From assembly GCA_964020085.1 (NCBI GenBank), contig OZ026603.1, positions 5,500,993-5,564,992 of the forward strand: DNA of 64,000 nucleotides. The letters run 5' to 3'. Source of the stretch: Micromussa lordhowensis (lineage: Eukaryota; Cnidaria; Anthozoa; Scleractinia; Lobophylliidae). How positions within the stretch are numbered: position 1 is the first letter of the stretch; every line of letters begins with the position of its first letter. The translations under genes were made by a program, and so were the position numbers. The notes under the pieces were generated by a model, which was not told the origin of the DNA, did not search any database, and was given only the letters and a program-made list of their open reading frames with translations. Shown piece after piece: positions 10,319 to 21,216 of the stretch.

Positions 10319-11701
10319 CTAGGTTGGCACTTTAAGGAAATCGTAGTTAGAACATGATGGCATTGGCGCCAGGGTGTTTTTTCTGGCCTTCTTTTTGCAG
10401 TAGTTTCCCATGGTCCCAACTTTGCAGAATTTCAGAAAACGCGCGCTGGGGGTCCCCTTGGCAAATTTGACATAGCTCGGCTTCACGGGCACTTTAAGAG
10501 GCGCGGTTTGCAGCAAAATGTTCTGCTAAGTTGGCACTTTAAGGAAATCCTAGTTAGAACATGATGGCATTGGCGCCAGGGTGATTTTTCTGGCCTTCTT
10601 TTTGCAGTAGTTTCCCCTGGTCCCAACTTTGCAGAATTTCAGAAAACGCGCGCTGGGGGTCGCCTTGGCAAATTTGACATAGCTCGGCTTCGCGGGCACT
10701 TTAAGAGGCGCGGTTTGCAACAAAATGTTCTGCTAGGTTGGCACCTCAAGGAAATCCTAGTTAGAACATGATGGCATTGGCGCCAGGGTGTTTTTTCTGG
10801 CCTTTTTTTTGCAGTAGTTTCCCCTGGTCCCAACTTTGCAGAATTTCAGAAAACGCGCGCTGGGGGTCCCCTTGGCAAATTTGACATAGCTCGGCTTCAC
10901 GGGCACTTCAAGAGGCGCAGTTTGCAGCAAAAAGTTTTGCTAGGACGGCACTTCAAGAAAATCCTAGTTAAAAGATGATGGCATTGGCGCCAAGGTGTTT
11001 TTTCTGGCCTTCTTTTTGCAGTAGTTTCCCCTGGTCCCAACTTTGCAGAATTTCAGAAAACGCGCGCTGGGGGTCCCCTTGGCAAATTTGACATAGCTCG
11101 GCTTCGCGGGCACTTTAAGAGGCGCGGTTTGCAGCAAAATGTTTTGCTAGGTTGGCACTTCAAGGAAATCCTAGTTAGAACATGATGGCATTGGCGCCAG
11201 GGTGTTTTTTCTGGCCTTTTTTGTGCAGTAGTTTCCCCTGGTCCCAACTTTGCAGAATTTCAGAAAACGCGCGCTGGGGGTCCCCTTGGCAAATTTGACA
11301 TAGCTCGGCTTCACGGGCACTTTAAGAGGCGCGGTCTGCAGCAAAATGTTCTGCTAGGTTGGCACTTCAAGGAAATCCTAGTTAGAACATGATGGCATTG
11401 GCGCCAGGGTGTTTTTTTTGGCCTTCTTTTTGCAGTAGTTTCCCCTGGTCCCAACTTTGCAGAATTTCAGAAAACGCGCGCTGGGGGTCCCCTTGGCAAA
11501 TTTGACATAGCTCGGCTTCACGGGAACTTTAAGAGGCGCGGTTTGCAGCAAAATGTTTTGCTAGGTTGGTACTTTAAGGAAATCGTAGTTAGAACATGAT
11601 GGCATTGGCGCCAGGGTGTTTTTTCTAGCCTTCTTTTTGCAGTAGTTTCCCCTGGTCCCAACTTTGCAGAATTTCAGAAAACGCGCGCTGGGGGTCCCCT
11701 T
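10319..11701 (+). repeat. Mixed satellite units between the tetramer and the hexamer
   Basis: Ordinary 207-bp units show only partial higher-order structure. A pair of units carrying CTTCGCGGGC and a changed GCCTTTTTT-type pyrimidine tract repeats at a 414-bp offset (about 10690 and 11104). A divergent unit reading GGCACTTCAAGAGGCGCAG with AAAAGTTTTGCTAGG appears at about 10904-10945; relatives of it mark both copies of the hexamer that follows. No gene or other element is present. Confidence 0.7.
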
Positions 11702-14189
11702 GGCAAAATTTGACATAGCTCGGCTTCACGAGCACTTCAAGAGGCGCAGTTTGCAGCAAAAAGTTTTGCTAGGTCGGCACTTTAAGAAAATCCTAGTTAG
11801 AAGATGATGGCATTGGCGCCAGGGTGTTTTTTCTGGCCTTTTTTGTGCAGTAGTTTCCCCTGGTCCCAACTTTGCAGAATTTCAGAAAACGCGCGCTGGG
11901 GGTCCCCTTGGCAAATTTGACATAGCTCGGCTTCACGGGCACTTTAAGAGGCGCGGTCTGCAGCAAAATGTTCTGCTAGGTTGGCACTTCAAGGAAATCC
12001 TAGTTAGAACATGATGGCATTGGCGTTAGGGTGTTTTTTATGGCCTTCTTTTTGCAGTAGTTTCCCCTGGTCCCAATTTTGCAGAATTTCAGAAAACGCG
12101 CGCTGGGGGTCCCCTTGGCAAATTTAACATAGCTCGGCTTCACGGGCACTTTAAGAGGCGCGGTTTGCAGCAAAATGTTCTGCTAGGTTGGCACTTTAAG
12201 AAAATTTTAGTTAGAACATGATCACATTGGCGCCAGGGTGTTTTTTCTGGCCTTCTTTTTGCAGTTGTTGCCCCTGGTCCCAACTTTGCAGAATTTCAGA
12301 AAACGCGCGCTGGGGGTCCCCTTGGCAAATTTGACATAGCTCGGCTTCACAGGCACTTTAAGAGGCGCGGTTTGCAGCAAAATGTTCTGCTAGGTTGGCA
12401 CTTCAAGGAAATCCTAGTTAAAACATGATGACATTGGCGCTAGGGTGTTTTTTTCTGGCCTTATTTTTGCAGTAGTTTCTCCTGGTCCCAACTTTGCAGA
12501 ATTTCAGAAAACGCGCGCTGGTGGTCCCCTTGGCAAATTTGACATAGCTCGGCTTCACGGGCACTTTAAGAGGCGCGGTTTGCAGCAAAATGTTCTGCTA
12601 GGTTGGCACTTCAAGGAAATTCTAGTTAGAACATGATGGCATTGGCGCCAGGGTGTTTTTTCTGGCCTTCTTTTTGCAGTAGTTTCCCCTGGTCCTAACT
12701 TTGCAGAATTTCAGAAAACGCGAGCTGGGGGTTCCCTTGGCAAATTTGACATAACTCGGCTTCACGGGCACTTTAAGAGGCGCGGTTTGCAGCAAAATGT
12801 TGTGCTACGTTGGCACTTCAAGGAAATTTTAATTAGAACATGATCGCATTGGCGCCAGGGTGTTTTTTCTGGCCTTCTTTCTGCAGTAGTTTCCCCTGGT
12901 CCCAACTTTGCAGAATTTCAGAAAACGCGCGCTGGGGGTCCCCTTGGCAAAATTTGACATAGCTCGGCTTCACGAGCACTTCAAGAGGCGCAGTTTGCAG
13001 CAAAAAGTTTTGCTAGGTCGGCACTTTAAGAAAATCCTAGTTAGAAGATGATGGCATTGGCGCCAGGGTGTTTTTTCTGGCCTTTTTTGTGCAGTAGTTT
13101 CCCCTGGTCCCAACTTTGCAGAATTTCAGAAAACGCGCGCTGGGGGTCCCCTTGGCAAATTTGACATAGCTCGGCTTCACGGGCACTTTAAGAGGCGCGG
13201 TCTGCAGCAAAATGTTCTGCTAGGTTGGCACTTCAAGGAAATCCTAGTTAGAACATGATGGCATTGGCGTTAGGGTGTTTTTTATGGCCTTCTTTTTGCA
13301 GTAGTTTCCCCTGGTCCCAATTTTGCAGAATTTCAGAAAACGCGCGCTGGGGGTCCCCTTGGCAAATTTAACATAGCTCGGCTTCACGGGCACTTTAAGA
13401 GGCGCGGTTTGCAGCAAAATGTTCTGCTAGGTTGGCACTTTAAGAAAATTTTAGTTAGAACATGATCACATTGGCGCCAGGGTGTTTTTTCTGGCCTTCT
13501 TTTTGCAGTTGTTGCCCCTGGTCCCAACTTTGCAGAATTTCAGAAAACGCGCGCTGGGGGTCCCCTTGGCAAATTTGACATAGCTCGGCTTCACAGGCAC
13601 TTTAAGAGGCGCGGTTTGCAGCAAAATGTTCTGCTAGGTTGGCACTTCAAGGAAATCCTAGTTAAAACATGATGACATTGGCGCTAGGGTGTTTTTTTCT
13701 GGCCTTATTTTTGCAGTAGTTTCTCCTGGTCCCAACTTTGCAGAATTTCAGAAAACGCGCGCTGGTGGTCCCCTTGGCAAATTTGACATAGCTCGGCTTC
13801 ACGGGCACTTTAAGAGGCGCGGTTTGCAGCAAAATGTTCTGCTAGGTTGGCACTTCAAGGAAATTCTAGTTAGAACATGATGGCATTGGCGCCAGGGTGT
13901 TTTTTCTGGCCTTCTTTTTGCAGTAGTTTCCCCTGGTCCTAACTTTGCAGAATTTCAGAAAACGCGAGCTGGGGGTTCCCTTGGCAAATTTGACATAACT
14001 CGGCTTCACGGGCACTTTAAGAGGCGCGGTTTGCAGCAAAATGTTGTGCTACGTTGGCACTTCAAGGAAATTTTAATTAGAACATGATCGCATTGGCGCC
14101 AGGGTGTTTTTTCTGGCCTTCTTTCTGCAGTAGTTTCCCCTGGTCCCAACTTTGCAGAATTTCAGAAAACGCGCGCTGGGGGTCCCCTT
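11702..14189 (+). repeat. Tandem hexamer HOR, two copies of 1244 bp
   Basis: Copies 11702-12945 and 12946-14189 are adjacent and match variant for variant at a constant 1244-bp offset: GGCAAAATTTG with CACGAGCACTTC (11702/12946), GGTCTGCAGC in the next unit, GGCGTTAGGG with TTTTATGG (12022/13266), GATCACATT with GCAGTTGTTGCC (12220/13464), CACAGGCAC, GGCGCTAGGG with seven Ts (about 12437/13681), CTGGTGGTCC, and GCGAGCTGGG with GTTCCC. The two bases above 6 x 207 are the extra A in GCAAAATTT and the extra T. Identity between the copies is close to complete as far as I can read, which implies a very recent duplication or an assembly duplication. Confidence 0.9.
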
Positions 14190-16046
14190 GGCAAATTTGA
14201 CATAGTTCGGCTTCACGGGCACTTTAAGAGGCGCAGTTTGCAGCAAAATGTTCTGCTAGGTTGGCACTTTAAGGAAATGCTAGTTAGAACATGATGGCAT
14301 TGGCGCCAGGGTGTTTTTTCTGGCCTTCTTTTTGCAGTAGTTTCCCCTGGTCCCAACTTTGCAGAATTTCAGAAAACGCGCGCTGGGGGTCCCTTTGGCA
14401 AATTTGACATAGCTCGGCTTCACGGGCACTTTAGGAGGCGCGGTTTGCAGCAAAATGTTCTGCTAGGTTGGCACTTTCAGGAAATCGTAGTTAGAACATG
14501 ATGGCATTGGCGCCAGGGTGTTTTTTCTGGCCTTCTTTTTGCAGTAGTTTCCCCTGGTCCCAACTTTGCAGAATTTTTCAGAAAACGCGCGCTGGGTGCC
14601 CCTTGGCAAATTTGACATAGCTCGGCTTCACGGGCACTTTAAGAGGCGCGGTTTGCAGCAAAATGTTCTGCTAGGTTGGCACTTTAAGGAAATTCTAGTT
14701 AGAACATGATGGCATTGGCGCCAGGGTGTTTTTTCTGGCCTTCTTTTTGCAGTAGTTTCCCCTGGTCCCAACTTTGCAGAATTTCAGAAAACGCGCGCTG
14801 GGGGTCCCCTTGGCAAATTTGACATAGCTCGGTTTCACGGGCACTTTAAGAGGCGCGGTTTGCAGCAAAATGTTCTGCTAGGTTGGCACTTTAAGGAAAT
14901 CCTAGTTAAAACATGATCACATATGCGCCAGGGTGTTTTTTCTGGCCTTCTTTTTGCAGTTGTTTCCCCTGGTCCCAACTTTGCAGAATTTCAGAAAACG
15001 CGCGCTGGTGGTCCCCTTGGCAAATTTGACATAGCTCGGCTTCACAGGCACTTTAAGAGGCGCGGTTTGCAGCAAAATGTTCTGCTAGGTTGGCACTTCA
15101 AGGAAATCCTAGTTAGAACATGATGGCATTGGCGCTAGGGTGTTTTTTTCTGGCCTTATTTTTGCAGTAGTTTCTCCTGGTCCCAACTTTGCAGAATTTC
15201 AGAAAACGCGCGCTGGTGGTCCCCTTGGCAAATTTGACATAGCTCGGCTTCACGGGCACTTTAAGAGGCGCGGTTTGCAGCAAAATGTTCTGCTAGGTTG
15301 GCACTTGAAGGAAATCCTAGTTAGAAGATGATGGCATTGGCGCCAGGGTGTTTTTTCTGGCCTTCTTTTTGCAGTAGTTTCCCCTGGTCCCAACTTTGCA
15401 GAATTTCAGAAAACGCGCGCTGGGGGTTCCCTTGGAAAATTTGACATAGCTCGGCTTCACGGGCACTTTAAGAGGCGCGGTTTGCAGCAAAATGTTCTGC
15501 TAGGTTGGCACTTGAAGGAAATCGTAGTCAAAACATGATGGCATTGGCGCAAGGGTGTTTTTTCTGGCCTTCTTTTTGCAGTAGTTTCCCCTGGTCCCAA
15601 CTTTGCAGAATTTCAGAAAACGCGCGCTGGGGGTCCCCTTGGCAAATTTGACATAGCTCCGCTTCACGGGCACTTTAGTAGGCGCGGTTTGCAGCAAAAT
15701 GTTCTGCTAGGTTGGCACTTGAAGGAAATTCTAGTTAGAACATGATGCCATTGGCGCCAGGGTGTTTTTTCTGGCCTTCTTTTTGCAGTAGTTTCCCCTG
15801 GTCCCAACTTTGCAGAATTTCAGAAAACGCGCGCTGGGGGTCCCCTTGGCAAATTTGACATAGCTCGGCTTCACGGGCACTTTAAGAGGCGCGGTTTGCA
15901 GCAAAATGTTCTGCTAGGTTGGCACTTCAAGGAAATGCTAGTTAGAACATGATGGCATTGGCGCCAGGGTGTTTTTTCTGGCCTTCTTTTTGCAGTAGTT
16001 TCCCCTGGTCCCAACTTTGCAGAATTTCAGAAAACGCGCGCTGGGG
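14190..16046 (+). repeat. Mixed units with a partial third relative of the hexamer
   Basis: Units near 14911-15310 resemble the hexamer's second half: GATCACATATGCGCC, GCAGTTGTTTCC, CTGGTGGTCC, CACAGGCAC, then GGCGCTAGGG with seven Ts, GGCCTTATTTTTGC and TTTCTCCTGG. This is a diverged partial third copy. One unit near 14572-14600 has two compensating local changes: GAATTTTTCAG (+2) and GCTGGGTGCCCC (-1). Near 15674 the invariant TTTAAGAGG reads TTTAGTAGG. Otherwise these are standard monomers. Confidence 0.75.
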
Positions 16047-19000
16047 GTCCACTTGGCAAATTTGACATAGCTCGGCTTCACGGGCACTTTAAGAGGCGCG
16101 GTTTGCAGCAAAATGTTCTGCTAGGTTGGCACTTCAAGGAAATTCTAGTTAGAACATGATGGCATTGGCGCCAGGGTGTTTTTTCTGGCCTTCTTTATGC
16201 AGTAGTTTCCCCTGGTCCCAACTTTGCAGAATTTCAGAAAACGCGCGCTGGGGGTCCCCTTGGCAAATTTGACATAGCTCGGCTTCACGGGCACTTTAAG
16301 AGGCGCGGTTTGCAGCAAAATGTTCTGCTAGGTTGGCACTTGAAGGAAATCGTAGTTAGAACATGATGACATTGGCGCCAGGGTGCTTTTTCTGGCCTTC
16401 TTTTTGCAGTAGTTTCCCCTGGTCCCAACTTTGCAGAATTTCAGAAAACGCGCGCTGGGGGTCCCCTTGGCAAATTTGACATAGCTCGGCTTCACGGGCA
16501 TTTTAAGAGGCGCGGGTTGCAGCAAAATGTTCTGCTAGATTGGCACTTTAAGGAAATCCTAGTTAGAACATGATGGCATTGGCGCCAGGGTGTTTTTTCT
16601 GGCCTTCTTTTTGCAGTAGTTTCCCCTGGTCCCAACTTTGCAGAATTTCAGAAAACGCGCGCTGGGGGTCCCCTTGGCAAATTTGACATAGCTCGGCTTC
16701 ACGGGCACTTTAAGAGGCGCGGTTTGCAGCAAAATGTTCTGCTAGGTGGGCACTCTAAGGAAATCCTAGTTAAAACATGATGGCATTGGCGCCAGGGTGT
16801 TTTTTCTGGCCTTCTTTTTGCAGTAGTTTCCCCTGGTCCCAACTTTGCAGAATTTCAGAAAACGCGCGCTGGGGATCCCCTTGGCAAATTTGACATAGCT
16901 CGGCTTCACGGGCACTTTAAGAGGCGCGGTTTGCAGCAAAATGTTCTGCTAGGTTGGCACTTCAAGGAAATCCTAGTTAGAACATGATGGCATTGGCGCC
17001 AGGGTGTTTTTTCTGGCCTTCTTTTTGCAGTAGTTTCCCCTGGTCCCAACTTTGCAGAATTTCAGAAAACGCGCGCTGGGGGTCCCCTTGGCAAATTTGA
17101 CATAGCTCGGCTTCACGGGCACTTTAAGAGGCGCGGTTTGCAGCAAAATGTTCTGCTAGGTTGGCACTTCAAGGAAATCGTAGTTAGAACATGATGGCAT
17201 TGGCGCCAGGGTGTTTTTTCTGGCCTTCTTTTTGCAGTAGTTTCCCCTGGTCCCAACTTTGCAGAATTTCAGAAAACGCGCGCTGGGGGTCCACTTGGCA
17301 AATTTGACATAGCTCGGCTTCACGGGCACTTTAAGAGGCGCGGTTTGCAGCAAAATGTTCTGCTAGGTTGGCACTTCAAGGAAATTCTAGTTAAAACATG
17401 ATGGCATTGGCGCCAGGGTGTTTTTTCTGGCCTTCTTTATGCAGTAGTTTCCCCTGGTCCCAACTTTGCAGAATTTCAGAAAACGCGCGCTGGGGGTCCC
17501 CTTGGCAAATTTGACATAGCTCGGCTTCACGGGCACTTTAAGAGGCGCGGTTTGCAGCAAAATGTTCTGCTAGGTTGGCACTTGAAGGAAATTTTAGTTA
17601 GAACATGATGACATTGGCGCCAGGGTGCTTTTTCTGGCCTTCTTTTTGCAGTAGTTTCCCCTGGTCCCAACTTTGCAGAATTTCAGAAAACGCGCGCTGG
17701 GGGTCCCCTTGGCAAATTTGACATAGCTCGGCTTCACGGGCATTTTAAGAGGCGCGGGTTGCAGCAAAATGTTCTGCTAGGTTGGCACTTCAAGGAAATC
17801 CTAGTTAGAACATGATGGCATTGGCGCCAGGGTGTTTTTTCTGGCCTTCTTTTTGCAGTAGTTTCCCCTGGTCCCAACTTTGCAGAATTTCAGAAAACGC
17901 GCGCTGGGGGTCCCCTTGGCAAATTTGACATAGCTCGGCTTCACGGGCACTTTAAGACGCGCGGTTTGCAGCAAAATGTTCTGCTAGGTAGGCACTTGAA
18001 GGAAATCCTAATTAAAACATGATGGCATTGGCGCCAGGGTGTTTTTTCTGGCCTTCTTTTTGCAGTAGTTTCCCCTGGTCCCAACTTTGCAGAATTTCAG
18101 AAAACGCGCGCTGGGGGTCCACTTGGCAAATTTGACATAGCTCGGCTTCACGGGCACTTTAAGAGGCGCGGTTTGCAGCAAAATGTTCTGCTAGGTTGGC
18201 ACTTCAAGGAAATTCTAGTTAAAACATGATGGCATTGGCGCCAGGGTGTTTTTTCTGGCCTTCTTTATGCAGTAGTTTCCCCTGGTCCCAACTTTGCAGA
18301 ATTTCAGAAAACGCGCGCTGGGGGTCCCCTTGGCAAATTTGACATAGCTCGGCTTCACGGGCACTTTAAGAGGCGCGGTTTGCAGCAAAATGTTCTGCTA
18401 GGTTGGCACTTGAAGGAAATTTTAGTTAGAACATGATGACATTGGCGCCAGGGTGCTTTTTGTGGCCTTCTTTTTGCAGTAGTTTCCCCTGGTCCCAACT
18501 TTGCAGAATTTCAGAAAACGCGCGCTGGGGGTCCCCTTGGCAAATTTGACATAGCTCGGCTTCACGGGCATTTTAAGAGGCGCGGGTTGCAGCAAAATGT
18601 TCTGCTAGGTTGGCACTTGAAGGAAATCCTAGTTAGAACATGATGGCATTGGCGCCAGGGTGTTTTTTCTGGCCTTCTTTTTGCAGTAGTTTCCCCTGGT
18701 CCCAACTTTGCAGAATTTCAGAAAACGCGCGCTGGGGGTCCCCTTGGCAAATTTGACATAGCTCGGCTTCACGGGCACTTTAAGACGCGCGGTTTGCAGC
18801 AAAATGTTCTGCTAGGTAGGCACTTGAAGGAAATCCTAATTAAAACATGATGGCATTGGCGCCAGGGTGTTTTTTCTGGCCTTCTTTTTGCAGTAGTTTC
18901 CCCTGGTCCCAACTTTGCAGAATTTCAGAAAACGCGCGCTGGGGATCCCCTTGGCAAATTTGACATAGCTCGGCTTCACGGGCACTTTAAGAGGCGCGGT

Positions 19001-19900
19001 TTGCAGCAAAATGTTCTGCTAGGTTGGCACTTGAAGGAAATCCTAGTTAGAACATGATGGCATTGGCGCCAGGGTGTTTTTTCTGGCCTTCTTTTTGCAG
19101 TAGTTTCCCCTGGTCCCAACTTTGCAGAATTTCAGAAAACGCGCGCTGGGGGTCCCCTTGGCAAATTTGACATAGCTCGGCTTCACGGGCACTTTAAGAG
19201 GCGCGGTTTGCAGCAAAATGTTCTGCTAGGTTGGCACTTTAAGGAAATCGTAGTTAGAACATGATGGCATTGGCGCCAGGGTGTTTTTTCTGGCCTTCTT
19301 TTTGCAGTAGTTTCCCCTGGTCCCAACTTTGCAGAATTTCAGAAAACGCGCGCTGGGGGTCCACTTGGCAAATTTGACATAGCTCGGCTTCACGGGCACT
19401 TTAAGAGGCGCGGTTTGCAGCAAAATGTTCTGCTAGGTTGGCACTTCAAGGAAATTCTAGTTAGAACATGATGGCATTGGCGCCAGGGTGTTTTTTCTGG
19501 CCTTCTTTATGCAGTAGTTTCCCCTGGTCCCAACTTTGCAGAATTTCAGAAAACGCGCGCTGGGGGTCCCCTTGGCAAATTTGACATAGCTCGGCTTCAC
19601 GGGCACTTTAAGAGGCGCGGTTTGCAGCAAAATGTTCTGCTAGGTTGGCACTTGAAGGAAATTTTAGTTAGAACATGATGACATTGGCGCCAGGGTGCTT
19701 TTTCTGGCCTTCTTTTTGCAGTAGTTTCCCCTGGTCCCAACTTTGCAGAATTTCAGAAAACGCGCGCTGGGGGTCCCCTTGGCAAATTTGACATAGCTCG
19801 GCTTCACGGGCATTTTAAGAGGCGCGGGTTGCAGCAAAATGTTCTGCTAGGTTGGCACTTCAAGGAAATCCTAGTTAGAACATGATGGCATTGGCGCCAG
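16047..19900 (+). repeat. Decamer HOR (2070 bp) with nested 6+4 unit structure
   Basis: A three-variant cassette recurs four times. GGTCCACTTGG lies at 16047, 17289, 18117 and 19359; TTCTTTATGC at 16191, 17433, 18261 and 19503; GGGTGCTTTTT at 16381, 17623, 18451 and 19693, followed by GGCATTTTAAG and GCGCGGGTTGC. Spacings are 1242, 828 and 1242 bp (6, 4 and 6 units), so the full period is 2070 bp, with the first copy at 16047-18116 and a partial second from 18117. GGGGATCCCC at 16871 and 18941 confirms the 2070 offset. GGTAGGCACTTGAAGG with CCTAATTAAAAC recurs at about 17988 and 18816, 828 bp apart. Confidence 0.88.
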
Positions 19901-21216
19901 GGTGTTTTTTCTGGCCTTCTTTTTGCAGTAGTTTTCCCTGGTCCCAACTTTGCAGAATTTCAGAAAACGCGCGCTGGGGGTCCCCTTGGCAAATTTGACA
20001 TAGCTCGGCTTCACGGGCACTTTAAGAGGTGCGGTTTGAAGCAAAATGTTCTGCTAGGTTGGCACTTTAAGGAAATCCTAGTTAGAACATGATGGCATTG
20101 GCGCCAGGGTGTTTTTTCTGGCCTTCTTTTTGCAGTAGTTTCCCCTGGTCCCAACTTTGCAGAATTTCAGAAAACGCGCGCTGGGGGTCCCCTTGGCAAA
20201 TTTGACATAGCTCGGCTTCACGGGCACTTTAAGAGGCGCGGTTTGCAGCAAAATGTTCTGCTGGGTTGTCACTTCAAGGAAATCCTAGTGAGAACATGAT
20301 GGCATTGGCGCCAGGGTGTTTTTTCTGGCTTTCTATTTGCAGTAGTTTCCCCTGGTCCCAACTTTGCAGAATTTTAGAAAACGCGCGCTGGGGGTCTCCT
20401 TGGAAAATTTGACATAGCTCGGCTTCACGGGCACTTTAAGAGGCGCGGTTTGCAGCAAAATGTTTTGCTAGGTTGGCACTTCAAGGAAATCCTAGTTAGA
20501 ACATGATGGCATTGGCGCCAGGGTGTTTTTTCTGGCCTTCTTTTTGCAGTAGTTTCCCCTGGTCCCAACTTTGCAGAATTTCAGAAAACGCGCGCTGGGG
20601 GTCTCCTTGGCAAATTTGACATAGCTCGGCTTCACGGGCACTTTAAGAGGCGCGGTTTGCAGCAAAATGTTCTGCTAGGTTGGCACTTGAAGGAAATCGT
20701 AGTTAAAACATGATGGCATTGGCGCCAGGGTGTTTTTTCTGGCCTTCTTTTTGCAGTAGTTTCCCCTGGTCCCAACTTTGCAGAATTTCAGAAAACGCGC
20801 GCTGGGGGTCCCCTTGGCAAATTTGACATAGCTCGGCTTCACGGGCACTTTAAGAGGCGCGGTTTGCAGCAAAATGTTCTGCTAGGTTGGCACTTTAAGG
20901 AAATTTTAGTTACAACATAATGGCATTGGCGCCAGGGTGTTTTTTCTGGCCTTCTTTTTGCAGTAGTTTCCCCTGGTCCCAACTTTGCAGAATTTCAGAA
21001 AACGCGCGCTGGGGGTCCCCTTGGCAAATTTGACATAGCTCGGCTTCACGGGCACTTTAAGAGGCGCGGTTTGCAGCAAAATGTTCTGCTAGGTTGGCAC
21101 TTCAAGGAAATCCTAGTTAGAACATGATGGCATTGGCGCCAGGGTGTTTTTTCTGGCCTTCTTTTTGCAGTAGTTTCCCCTGGTCCCAACTTTGCAGAAT
21201 TTCAGAAAACGCGCGC
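19901..21216 (+). repeat. Mixed satellite units without clear HOR
   Basis: Standard 207-bp units carry scattered private changes: AGTTTTCCC near 19930, AGAGGTGCGG with TTTGAAGC near 20025-20042, CTGGGTTGTCAC near 20262, GGCTTTCTATTTGC with GGGGTCTCC and TTGGAAAATTT near 20327-20408, and ACATAATGGC near 20916. None recurs at a regular spacing that I can follow. Confidence 0.7.
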
